This document shows, one piece after another, positions 1 to 10,894 of a DNA stretch of 64,000 bases (position 1 is its first letter; each line of letters begins with the position of its first letter). The position numbers and the translations under genes are program-made. The stretch covers positions 558,001-622,000 of the forward strand of contig JAACJK010000006.1 of assembly GCA_013368325.1 (NCBI GenBank), written 5' to 3'. Below the pieces are notes generated by a model. That model saw nothing but the letters and a program-made list of their open reading frames with translations, was not told the origin of the DNA and did no database searches. Source of the stretch: Ephemerocybe angulata. Taxonomy: Eukaryota > Basidiomycota > Agaricomycetes > Agaricales > Psathyrellaceae.

Positions 1-2637
1 ACGCTCGGAAGAAAAGCTCGATACCGTGATCCCAGAAGCACGAGTTCGGACTAAGCCATTTGAATGACTGGGTATATAGTGGAAGGCGGGAAAGTGCTTC
101 GAGGCCCATGTTAGTAGCAGGCTGCAGCTCCTTGAGAGCGCCAACAGTATCTGGAGCGCGGCCGTCGTTCTCGAAGAATTTGACCTTTTTGGGTGCACGG
201 TGCTCTCGAGGCCCCGATGGCGTGAAGTGCCCGGCTATATGTATTATCCTGTTAGTATATGGGCCCGAGTAAGTGGAATGGAACGCACATTTGATCGACG
301 CGAACTCCGAGTTAAAGTGTTTTACGTGCAGATATAACTTCCGTATTCCTTCGAGGAGATCGTTCCCACTTCCAACCGCATGGTTGAGCAATGAATGCCC
401 ATGCTCTGCTGCGTTTGACGTCGAAGGTACTTTCTTAGCTACGTCGGGGTCAATCGTGCTTTTTGCTGGAAACACCATTCCCAAAATGGCGGGCTGGATC
501 CACCAAGATAACCATCCAGCTGCATCCGGAAACTCTCGTCTGAAACGAGCCACCAAGAGGTCAAAATCGTCACTCGAGGTTTTCCGTGATACCATCTTCC
601 GCAGTATGTAAGCGAAGTCTGAGACACGGTTTTGGTCGACCAAAGCAGCTGTTTCCTGGACCCGCGTAGCCTGGGCCCAGAAGTGATACTCGCACCCAAC
701 CTCGAGTGACTTGGCCTCCTCACGGAGGTTAACCATTTGGGCTGCCTGCGCTTCCAGAGAAAGGTTCGAAAATTCCGGGATGGTATGCGCAACAGCAACG
801 GCATATTCCTCTGCATGCGCATTCCGCTGAGCTTGCGAGAAGTCCATGACCTATAGCAAAAATAAGCATTAGCGCATTAGCGTGTGCATGCGTTGCGGTT
901 GCAGCAAGGCGACGTCAAGGCGACGTACATTGAGAAGGTATTCCTTTTTGAATGGAAGCCCGTCGCGCTGGACTTTGGCCATGACAGCATCATTCAGATG
1001 CTTGAAGTGCGGGCGATGGTGGGCGGCGTCTTCACCAAAAACGAGGGTAAATAGAACTGGGACCCAAGCTTTCAGCGTCTCGCTGAATGCAGATGTTGAG
1101 AGAAGAACACCATCCTTGAAGTAAGAATGGTTTCCATCTGTTACAAAGCCGTGTCGAGAGCCAACAGTGTCTTTGTCGAGTACCCAGTCATCGACAGTCG
1201 CCTCCAGCACCGAGTTCATAAATGCTGTCCGGAAAATGAATAATCCTTGGTCATGTAGCTGCGAGAATATCAGAAACGGCTCCCCGAGCTCGCTGTTAAG
1301 ACCTAGAATTTGTTTTATTGTGGCCCCAGCAGTAGTGTTCTTCGGCGTTGTGTTCGTAACTCCAGTCCGAGCCTGGCTCTTGGCGACGAAGTACCGAGCG
1401 GCGCTGGGATTAGCAAGAGCAGGCGCAATGTCGGGCAAGGGCACGGATCCAGGATTCAGATCACCGGTGCGAAGAGCGTGAACTGTTGCATTCGCCCCTC
1501 CACGCACGACTTGAGCATCGAGTTGAGCAGTTTCTGAAACAGAGAGGTGGCTCGTGGGTGGGCGTGGGTGGTCGTGATATCCTTCGTGCTCCCAGCGGAA
1601 GTATTCTTCACCAGTCTTGATGTCCTTTGCACGATACCGATGGCACCTGGCGGCACAGTCATGGTGGACAAGTGGACCGGACCCGCATAGGGCGCAGCCG
1701 GCGTGAATTTGCTTCTCCTGAGTGCTGGGATCGGTTTTGGGCTTCACTGGGCGTACACAGGCCGGATTGGGGCATACGTCAACCCCAAGACACTTGCTCG
1801 TCTTCGCTTTTCCAATGGCAACGGAGTATTCGGTGGCTTTGCGGTTCCAGTTGCTTGTACCATAAGAACGGAACTGCCACTTCGCCTGGTCGTTATTTGG
1901 CTTTGCTTCGTCCTCTGTTTCGAATTTTCGAACTCGTTTCCCATTCGGCCAGTCGTATAGGACAGTTCCTAGTATATTTTAGAGCATTATATCGACGTAG
2001 GCACTGTAGACGTACCAGGTTCCGCTGTACATATTCCCTCTTCCTCCGGTTCTCCTTCTGAGTCCGAACTCGAATCCGATGCCATGCTAACCTTCTGCTT
2101 TGCCTCTAGTGCTGCCTGAGATTCGTCCCTAGCTTGCGGCACCTTTTTGCGACTGTCTGCGGCTGGGGGTTTCGCGATTTTTGCTTGTTCGGGCACGGGT
2201 AAGCGCTGTCTGGTTGCGGCGGGTTGAACGGTCTCGATGGTCGGCATTTTGGGTGGTTGCGTCGCTTCAGGCGGGTTAAACGAAGGCATAGGTACTCCAA
2301 CATTGTATACTCCTGGATTTCCATAACCTAGACACACCAGAACGAAGATTATCAGCCTAGCATTGCTTGAGCCCTGAAGTTAGAACTCACCATTCATGTA
2401 CGGTGCCGAAACAGACATGTATTGGCTTGGATGGTACCCATGGAGCATCATATGGGGTGGTGGTTGCGCATACGGACCGTATATATGCCCTGGAGGGGCA
2501 GCGGGTTGGTACATTGGAGGATATTGCATGGGATGGTGCTGATACTGCGGCTGGTTCACAACGGGCACTGGCGGTGCTTGTTGCTGTTGCTCGTCCTCCG
2601 AAAAGAAGGCAAAAAGCGCCCTTTTGAGTCTCTTCAT
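1..2637 (-). CDS. GCM-domain / MULE-like transposase protein (3' end outside window)
   Basis: Five exons, complement(<1..234, 289..850, 929..1968, 2016..2327, 2391..2637); every junction keeps frame. An N-terminal Pro/Gln-rich segment (about 80 residues, many HPMQYPP-like runs) and a low-complexity acidic linker precede a Cys/His-rich GCM-type domain running from YDWPNGKRV through CALCGSG and HDCAARC to FRWEHEGYHDHPRPP. A MULE transposase-like core follows (FLIFSQLHDQGLFIF, VTDGNHSYFKDG, VFGEDAAHHRPHF), then SNAAEHGHSLLNHAVG and a C-terminal block ending NSCFWDHGIELFFRA at the window edge. GCM domains bind DNA through zinc; in mushrooms they occur on transposase-like proteins. The intact frame suggests an active or recently active element or a co-opted transposase. 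The start at 2637 (MKRLKRALF) is my choice; an in-frame ATG at 2748 is possible. Family assignment is from motif recognition only. Confidence 0.7.
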
Positions 2638-2748
2638 GTCTTGATGATCTGTGTAAGGCAAAACGTGCGTTATTAGAGGTTGTCGAGTCCTCAAAATCTT
2701 TGGAGCGAGGCGCCTAATCGGGAACGGAAGCTTATAATGGCCCAGCAA

Positions 2749-4616
2749 AACATCGCTCCAAGAATCAAAGTCTGTAGGCGAAAGCGCATATATTGGGTCT
2801 ATAATGTATAGATACAGTCTCTAGAAACCTGTTAACACCAATATACCAGCCATACTCGAGGTGGACGACTTACCACAGCCCACCCCGCCCCTATTGAGGG
2901 TCACCACCGGCCATCAATCCTGTTCCCCAAGCCCATGCCCAACCCTCCGTCTTGCGCCCCTCTCCAAGCCTCAAGAATGTTTTCGAGATACACTGGGTAT
3001 CTGCTGGTTGAGTGGATGTTGGTCCTTGGTGCTCGCTGTTGTGGTGGTAGGCAGTCAGAATCGACGATGTCGTTGCGGCGCTTTGCGTCACCTCAGACAA
3101 TTCCCACAGTCATTTAACCTCTCCGCTGATCAAGGACAGGCTGGGCTGGAAGAACGATGCACTATATCTTATCTACTGAGTACTGAACATCCTCAACACC
3201 TTATTATACCCCCGTGTCCTCCCCCAGAAGCCCTACGCAAAACACGCAACCTCACGCAAGTCACCGCAAATACCGAAAATCTTGCGGCAATCAAGGCATT
3301 TGCGGTAACTTGCGTGTTATATACCGCAAGGCCATCAACGCAAGCTACCGCAACGCAACGCAAAAACATGAACCACCTTGCGCGCTCCAGCCCGATCTTG
3401 AAGTTTGCCGCGGTGCGATAGCGAGCGATGAAATCATGTGCCAGTCACCCGGTCGCGGGAAACCGGTCCTTTTTTGGAGGCGGGGCTTCGAAAGGTGCTT
3501 TCAGTTTCTATATTTTGCCCTTTTAGCAGCAATAGTGGTGTATATGAGGTCTATGAATAGGATTGTGCATGTGTCCCGAGTTCGGGAGGACCACGACGCT
3601 CCAGTGCTCAGCAAATGGCCGCTTCATTGAGATTTCGGTCTGCGTCCACTGAGGAGGGAAATATTGCCCTAATAGTGCAGATTTATACATGAGACAAGCT
3701 CATATGGTATAAGCAGGCCTTCTGCTAGCATTCAATGTTTTTTAAGGCCTTTCCTGCACCACCAAGGGCCAAATTGCGAGGACGGGGAAATATAGGGGCT
3801 TAATGATTACTATACAAAGTATTGATCTCTCACGACCCGACCGGGTAACCACATTTCCACATTCCGACGATCGCTCGCTATCGTGGTGCCCCCTTGACTC
3901 CTACTAGTACTCGTTACTAGTGAACACCGGCCTCGAAGACTGTCTCTAGTGCATAGTGTTGGTGAGTTGTCCAGTAGGTTCCACAAGACGCCGAAGTGCT
4001 CACTAGCTCTAACGGTGGGTCAGAATTGGTTCACTAGATACGTATTCGGGACTCGTGATGGCAAAAGGAGAAGGCGCAACTTGCAAAGCCGCATCAAGGA
4101 CAGGCGCCGAAGAATGGCAAAGCGACATAGGGGTGCTTTCAATTTCTCTGTTCGATTGGGGACATAAAAAGCCTAGAAGGGTATGTAAAGCGATGTATCG
4201 AGACCGGAGGACCATGCGTAGTACGCAGGATAGACCGAAGTTGGTGGAAGGGCTACAGGGGAGCGAGATAAAAAAGGGTATAATGGTGCGAAGAAAGCAA
4301 AAAGGAGAAGTAGGTCTAAAGACTAAAATCGGGCTGGCTGGCTGGCCGTCCGCCACCACCACGCGCCCTACCAACAGTACAAACTACACCGACACCTTGA
4401 ATCATTACGACAATAAAAATAATAGAATAAGTGATAAAAACCAAGGTTCATAAATCGTATTTTAACAAGGCAATGCCTGGAGGGTAAGTGGGCTGGGGGT
4501 GCGAGGGATAGGTTGATATAGATATATCGGCAGTGTCCAATCGCAGCCATAGTCAAAAGGAAGTAAAAACGGAACAACGAACGTAGTACAATCCCCCATA
4601 CGAGGGACGATCAGGA
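2749..4616. other. Intergenic region, no supported gene
   Basis: No open frame here carries a recognisable domain or good splice structure. It holds the CGCAA-rich patch at 3235-3400. The remainder is ordinary intergenic sequence between the transposase-like gene and the RAX1-like gene. Confidence 0.5.
3235..3400. repeat. CGCAA/TTGCG-rich repeat patch
   Basis: About thirteen copies of CGCAA (nine) or its complement TTGCG (four) fall within roughly 165 bases, irregularly spaced and often preceded by A or C. This is much denser than chance and has no fixed period. It may be the subterminal region of a DNA transposon, where short motifs act as transposase binding sites; it lies about 600 bases upstream of the transposase-like gene. 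That role is inference. Confidence 0.5.
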
Positions 4617-5964
4617 TCACAGTCGGTAGCCAGGCACGGCCCAGAACAACAACGTCAACGCCGTCGTGAAGATGGCGACCAGAACCGACACCCAGATTGC
4701 ACGTCCGAGCAGGAGCTTCTTGACATACGGCTCTCGCATTGTGAGCGTGCGGAAGGGTGTCGTCTCAGACTGGCCAAGGAATACGAGGATGGGGTCGAGT
4801 TCGTATTGATGTGAGATGAGGAAGAGGATGGCGACGGTGAACGGAAGGAAAAGCTGCCGGTGATCATTTTAGGAAGAAGCAACCTGATGAATGAAAAGTA
4901 CTCACGAAGAAGCGTTTGGACTTTGGCTCCACATCGAGGAAAACAAGGGAGAATGCGACCGCCAGGCCAATCCAGAGGATGATCAGGCCAGCAATGAGCC
5001 TGACCAGCGCGGATATTGGGGTGAGATTGCCAAAGGCCTTTGAGCGGAGGAACCGGGGGAAGGCGTCCTGCTCCATCGCACGGAAACAGTACTCTTTCTG
5101 CGAATGGAACATATCAGGAATTTGGGCCATTAGCGATAACTCGCTTTGGGACCTGGGTTCCTGCGAGCTGCTGAGGGGGAAACTGTGCACACGAAGCGCC
5201 GGGGGGAGGTATATCTCGTGGTTCTCCTGCGAGTTCACGGTGTTGCCGGCGGGGGAGAGGTAGCGGTAGAAGATGCGTTCTGCGGAAGCGATGAGGTCGA
5301 GGCGGGTGATGGCAGCTGAGCGGGGTATAATGGTGGGTGCCCTCGAGGCCCGTCGAAGGTTAAAGAGCGTGGGGGTACGCCCCGACAATGAGAATGGCGT
5401 CGTTGAACGGGGCGGTTCTGGTGAGCCTGTTGCGACGCGGCCGTAGTCCGAGCCTACGGTTCCTGAGCGGGGCATTGGGCTGGTAGAGCGCCTGCCATGC
5501 GAGTCGCTGCCTGCCGCCGCGAGGTTTCGCTTGTCTTGGTCTGAGATCAGTTCCCCTGTGCTCTGAGTGCTGCGTTTGGTGGTAGCCCCCTCGGGATTCA
5601 GGCCTACGACGGTACCGTAGATTGAACCTCGTCGTCTAGCGTAGTCCCAGTATTGTGGCCAGTCCTCCTTGATTGTTCGCCCCGACTTGCGCACATCCTT
5701 GAAGTACGCCCTGCAGAGATTCTCGTGCTGCTGCACGTCTAGCCAAAAGTCCAGGATGTCCTCTGCACCTTCCCGCTGCAGGAAGAGACTACCAAATTCC
5801 CCGTAAATAAGAATTGGGCCGTTCGCAACCCAAAATTGTACGCACTAGAACATAAACAAATCCACTGGCGGTCTTGTCCTCCTTGACAAAACCTCGGTAA
5901 ACGAAGGAAGCCTGTTCGCCCGGCTGTTTGCCCAGTCATCTTGCCGCTGCTTCTCGTCGTCCAT
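4617..5964 (-). CDS. RAX1: RAX1-like RGS-domain membrane protein
   Basis: Exons complement(4617..4853, 4906..5788, 5846..5964), about 412 residues. The N-terminus carries an RGS-type fold (LPSFTEVLSRRTRPPVDLFMFYLFLQREGAEDILDFWLDVQQHENLCRAYFKDV, split by the first intron). A long Ser/Pro-rich linker follows, then a second conserved part (AERIFYRYL, EQDAFPRFLRSKAFGN) and several membrane segments (LIAGLIILWIGLAVAFSLVF, LFLPFTVAILFLI, and a last one ending TLLFWAVPGYRL). This order matches fungal Rax1, a membrane protein that marks bud sites or polarity with Rax2 in yeast; in filamentous fungi its role is less clear. The start MDDEKQRQDDW places the RGS block at the expected position. The second intron, 4854-4905, has a clear GTGAGT donor. 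Confidence 0.85.
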
Positions 5965-6156
5965 GGCGGGCTATCGGTCGTCGTCGTCGTCGGTACGAGG
6001 GCGTCGTGGTGGTCGTCGCTGTCAACGTCAACGAAGGCCAGCGTGGGTGTTTCGACTGTTGATGATGGTTCGTGGAATAGCAGCTTACGTCAGCCTTCAC
6101 TGGGCTGGGTCCTCTAGGCGTGGTTTGCTCTCTCCTCCTCCGTCGTCCCCTGCACA

Positions 6157-6575
6157 ATGAGCAAATTCTTCAGCCAGGCGCTCTCTCCAGCCGTTCGGGA
6201 AATCCGATTCCTCATGTCGCAGAGTGGTGCTGCGTCGTCGGGTGCACGGTGAGCTGGCGCATGCCGAAAGTACGGAAGTTTACAGGGTTGAGCTGACTGC
6301 ATTCGTGGTGCTGCAGGAATTTCATTCTGGCCAACTACCCCGTAATCAAAAAGCACAACCAGGACTTGCCTGTTCTCATTCGGGAGGCTGAGGGAACACC
6401 GGCACGGGCGTTCGCGAGATTTGGTGCGCAATAACATGTCTGCTCGGTGAATTACCGCTCATATGTTTGTGTTTCCGCAGAACGGGGTGTCGAGAAGCAC
6501 GTAGAGCTCGACGGACTGTCCTCAACAGAGGTCGAGTCGAAAGTTGCTCAGTTGCTTGGCGTAGGCAAGAAGTAG
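6157..6575 (+). CDS. NADH:ubiquinone oxidoreductase B8 subunit (NDUFA2 type)
   Basis: Exons 6157..6248, 6317..6423, 6481..6575 encode 97 residues starting MSKFFSQALSPAVREIRFLMSQ. The body NFILANYPVIKKHNQDLPVLIREAEGTPARAFARFERGVEKHVELDGLSS matches the L51/S25/CI-B8 thioredoxin-like domain of the 10.5-kDa complex I accessory subunit on the matrix side of mitochondrial complex I. Size is normal for the family (about 90-100 residues). The gene is divergent from the RAX1-like gene with only about 190 bases between start codons, so the two promoters probably overlap. Confidence 0.9.
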
Positions 6576-6862
6576 ACGCACCCATCCATACCCACCACCC
6601 GAATAGACCGCGTTTTCGCCATGGTCACCGCGTTCCGAAAACCTGAATTCATTCCATCGCCCACGAACCCTGGGCATTGTCTTCAACCCATTACATGACG
6701 TGACTAATCATAACCGTACAACCCAAGAACCCAGAGAAATCCACGAAACCCTAGAAAATGAACCCGAGAAATGCTCCAAAACACAAAGTCCGTCTCTTTA
6801 TTCTTCGTCAGGGCGCCGCCTGGAAGGCAGGGCGCCTTTTCACTCTCCCGCCGCTTCACGGC

Positions 6863-8378
6863 TCAGGCCCCATCGATACTCGAAGCATGGGTTGTCAGCT
6901 GCATCGACGACGAATTGTTATCCACGCCTCCTCCCGAAGCCACGATCGTGTCCAGGATAACCGTCTCTGGCCTTGTTCCGTGTATTCCCGTTGTCCGCTC
7001 CGTGCTTTTATTGGGATTCGTTGCATGCCCCAGGGCGATCTGCACGAAAATCATGATGGGCATAATGGACTGTCGGAGTGGATACATTCAGTCATTCGAC
7101 CCCGTGCAGACGTAGAGACTTACGACGATTCTCAGCACCACTGCCCCAGCTAGCACCTATGGAGTGCAGGGTTAGAATCGCCAGAATTGGGGAACTGTAA
7201 GAGACGAGTCTCTTACCACCCATCTCGTCTTTGCTAATCCAATGAGGATCAGTAACGCCATGCTGTAGAGCAGGCCAGACTCAACTCTAAAGAAAACATC
7301 TCCTCAGTTCTTTCCTTTAGCTTTAACCAGAAAAGGTCATAACACTCACATTAGAGCGCTCGTTGTCCGATACTGACTCCTCGTCCTTCTCCCAAACGCG
7401 GTACCGACTCGTCTCGAAAGCCACCATATCCTCCCCGCTACAATTGCCCAGTTGTCACCAGTCAGCATCTCGGTCGAACCTAGCAGCCGTGGTCGGCGCG
7501 AAGTAACGAAGATTCAACAACCCACCTGTCAGTATTGTCAAAACGTTATTCAGAACGAGAGTGACTAGGAGGAAAATGGGAACGAAGCGCTGCATGAGGA
7601 GCGGGCGACTGATCTGCGAAGCGAACCCAAAGCCTGCGAACGATACACAACCGGTCAGTATGAGATAAGGAGAACAGAGCGAAGGGGGAGGGTTCGCGAA
7701 CCTGTGCATATGAGAAGTGGTATGATAAACCCAATGGCCATATACGTCTGCTGACCCCACACCACATAGCATCTTGCAATCTAAGCGCCCAGTTGATTGG
7801 TTCAGTCTCGCTACGAGTGCGTGGATGCGTATGAATCTCACCAAGAGCGAAACTGCAACCAAGTTATTCGCCACGTAGATCATGAACTTTGGGAAGAGTT
7901 TCTTGAGAAAAGTCAAAGTAGTTCCCCGAATGATATCTAGCGGGTCCATCGAGCTTGTGAAGAGGAGGAAGCGCCAGGTGAGCGCGATGTCGGCCGTTGC
8001 GAGGACCATCATAGCGGTAATCCCCGAGAGCATGAGGTAGTGTAGGCGAAGGCGCTTGGAGAGGAGGAGCGAGATACATATGAGGAACAGGATTAAGTGG
8101 ATGCCTAACAATTACAACTGGTTGATGATGATGTCGGGGAGAAAGCAGGGGGCTTGAACTGACCATAAAGCATCGACTCGACCTATAGATAGATAGGCGT
8201 TAGCAAAGTGGTTTGCGGGGAAAGCTGGCCTGACAAAGCAAACACCATATATACAGGAGAGTAATAAACCCACCAAAGCACCAACGATTATGGGCGGGAA
8301 GTTCTTCCTCGATAACGGTTTTGGGTTCCAAGGCACTTCTCGCTTCCCCAACCACCATTCCAGGTCATTAGTGGCCAT
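6863..8378 (-). CDS. Seven-TM integral membrane protein, Agaricomycete orphan family
   Basis: Nine exons, complement(6863..7069, 7124..7156, 7217..7286, 7350..7437, 7526..7633, 7702..7780, 7842..8104, 8164..8182, 8244..8378), 333 residues with no frame conflict. About seven hydrophobic segments can be followed: IIVGALVGLLLSCIYG, MLYGIHLILFLICISLLL, LMLSGITAMMVLATADIAL, FMIYVANNLVAVSLL, MAIGFIIPLLIC, FVPIFLLVTLVLNNVLTIL and SGLLYSMALLILIGL. Motifs ARCYVVWGQQ and LTAGRIWWLSRR are typical of a large uncharacterised membrane family expanded in mushrooms, sometimes compared with GPCR-like receptors. Exon 8164..8182 is only 19 bases, and the donor after 8244 is GTTTGC. A start at 8378 (MATNDLEWWLGKREVPW) is preferred; an upstream ATG at 8555 is in frame. 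Ligand and function are unknown. Confidence 0.75.
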
Positions 8379-9103
8379 ACGAGCCTGTTCCACTACAGAG
8401 GCCCGGCGCCAGAATTGCCGCCCACGGGGCACAGGCCACTCGCCTGTTCCTCTCGGATGCTTGGAGTGAAGGGTAGATAAGGGAACCGAAGAACGAGCGT
8501 AAGATGGATGGGACAAGGCTGCGTGACAACTGGTATGTTCACCCGCTTTCGGCAATTGACTTCAAAAGTCAAGTTGATGCAATCGAGGTGTCCAAAGCTT
8601 GAGGGCTCAAGCTCAAGGTTGAGCGCGGTGCACCGCTTGCACTGGGGATGGTCGAGAGGCAGAACAACACGTATGTGGAGGTTAAGAGTAGAAAGTCAAC
8701 AACGGCATGGCCCTTTCGCTCTGGGTCCTTCAGGACCGTGGTTTTTTCTGCCATATGAGCATCAGTTGATGTAATCAATGAATGGTGAACGCCACGAAGA
8801 TAGTCTTAGCATTCTGGGAGAACTTTGTCGATATCTATCACAGCAGATTGTATAGAATGCTATGGATACAAGTCAGTTGATAGGCAAATAGGTTAGAAAG
8901 AAAGGTGGATGTAACGATTCATGTCCGACAGGCGCCCGGGTCGCCGGATAAGCGCGCGCGTTAAATTTGGGTTAGTTTGCTACTCAGGCACACTGACCTG
9001 ACTCAGAGCAAAACCATGCACCTTCTTTTCATCCAACCCAGACGAGACCAGTATTGGCTAGAAACCGTTCCGTTCTTCATTCCTTTCTTTCATGCCATAA
9101 CCT
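8379..9103. other. Intergenic region, no supported gene
   Basis: This lies between the 7-TM gene promoter and the 3' end of the muconate-cyclase gene. Only short frames without recognisable features are seen. Confidence 0.5.
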
Positions 9104-10605
9104 TCAATCTAACCAAATGGCATGACTAGCTCCCTTGAAATCCTGCTCCTCTTCTCGTCCTGGTGTCTCATCCTCCCGCCTATACCCATCCTTAGGCCAT
9201 TCAGCGACCACTCTGAGATCGCTCGGCTTTCCCTCCCCACCATCGCCCCACCCGTCCCATTCCAATACCCGCACAGCACCCACTCTGTCCGCTTGCTGGT
9301 CATCGTCCGTCAGCAAGATCCAATACCCTCCTTCCTTCCCCGACTTCAGCTTGATATCCAAAGCATTCGCTCTACCTCCCGAGGTAGGCGTCTCAAATCT
9401 CAGAACACCAGCTTCCGTCACCTCCTCCTTCTGTCTGCCCTCGTGCTCTTCTGCAGGGCCTCCAGGCGTACTTTCCTGTACATGCCCATCCTTGTCGAGT
9501 CTGAACACGCTCATCCAGCCTCTGGTCTCGGACGTTGACCCCCGGGTTGTTGTGAATATAGCAACAGGAGCTGGGAATGCTTCGTTAGGGGGAGTGAGCA
9601 TGAGCGTGTCACCGCGAAACTTTGGGTCATCGGTGCCTCCCGGGTTGATATGGAGAGGGAGGATAGAGTGTGATGTAAGGTGAGTCAATGAGCCCTGGGT
9701 GCTGTTAATCTCATAAACGTCAAGAAGGTTGTCTATCACCGAGTGTGAGCGAGAAATAGCCGAGGAAGGTGAGGATAGGACATACTGTGCTCTGTAAGAC
9801 AATACAGAATCTTGCCGTTAGGGTGGACCTTGACATGTCGGGGCCCGTCGTGCGATTCACTGCCTCGTGGAGAAGGACTCGAGAATACGTGATCTAGCCG
9901 GCCAGTAGATGAATCACGACGGTACATCTCGATCGTACTCGTTCCGAGGACGGGAATGAACCCATAGCCTGACGACGAGAATTCTACGCCGTGCGATCCA
10001 TACCGCTATACAATGCGTAAGCTGTGGGTTACACATATTGACAAAAAGGCGCACCAATGCGACAGGCGTCTTGTCCGTTGTCTCGAGTTCGTCCTCTGGA
10101 ACAAAGAGGTATTGCTGTATCTTCTCGCCGAACGATCCATCAGGTGCCAGGGTATGCACTTCTCCTGTCGGTCCCCCAGTTGAGTACACAAAGCCATAGG
10201 GAGGAGGAACGCTGATGTACGAAGATGTCGCAGCTGCGTCCACGATCAGGCTCTGAACTTGAGCATGGAGACGACACATATTTCATACGAACTGATCTTT
10301 ACGGTGTTCAGATGCTTTACATCCTGGACCAGCGTCCCATGACCGTGCTCACTCCTCAGCAGAGACCAGCTAGAGAGGATGGGTGGATCGGCCCAGCTTG
10401 TCGTATACACGACGTCAGGCTTCCCCGGGTTCAACGCGAGGTACTGGTGTGGACCAAACGCCGGCACCGTCTTGACATGCTCCAGAGTTCGATTGAGCGG
10501 GTAAAACGCAAGTAGTGCCAGAGATATCGAGCGGAATGAGCCGGATAGGATGTGCAGGAGTGTATCCGCACCCGTCGCGCCCGCAGACTCGGGGAGAAGT
10601 TCCAT
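9104..10605 (-). CDS. 3-carboxy-cis,cis-muconate cyclase (lactonising enzyme), beta-propeller type
   Basis: Exons complement(9104..9732, 9786..10005, 10055..10252, 10303..10605), 449 residues. The protein reads as a seven-bladed propeller of the lactonase/CMLE family. Landmarks are FGPHQYLALNPGKPDVVYTTSWADPP, YGFVYSTGGPTGEVHTLAPDGSFGEKIQQYLFVP, GSHGVEF, GPRHVKVHPNGKILYCLTEH, and the C-terminus GASHAIWL, which is characteristic of fungal CMLE. The family converts 3-carboxy-cis,cis-muconate to the muconolactone in the protocatechuate branch of the beta-ketoadipate pathway in the cytosol. No signal peptide is visible. The gene is transcribed away from an intradiol dioxygenase whose start is 289 bases away. 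Other propeller lactonases remain possible. Confidence 0.75.
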
Positions 10606-10894
10606 GATGGTGGTTCGTGGTCGAAACTGGTCGAAAGGGTCGAAAAGCCCCTAACTCGCGCTTCCCCACACTCGATATGGCAACACGTGACGAGTGGGTA
10701 ATGGGTTGATCCGTCGCGCACGCTCCCTTCCTGCATTCCTGCCGTGAAGCTTCCTAGGATTCCTTGAAGTCTGGCCATGTGAACTGGCGCAATATATCTA
10801 TCATTCGGCAAGACATGCCATTCACCCATCCGAGGTCACCCCAAACCAACTCGGATCCTTCTTTCCCTCATACTTTCCTCTTCAACGACGAACA
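10606..10894. promoter_or_regulatory. Shared divergent promoter, muconate cyclase / dioxygenase
   Basis: Only 289 bases separate the start codons of the minus-strand muconate cyclase and plus-strand intradiol dioxygenase. The arrangement suggests co-regulation; I could not identify a specific transcription factor site. Confidence 0.5.

Noticed and set aside
2861..3421. 186-codon plus-strand open frame
   Set aside because: Covers the CGCAA-repeat patch and shows no family motif; likely chance.
4055..4453. 132-codon plus-strand open frame
   Set aside because: Low-complexity basic sequence without homology features and without a partner exon.
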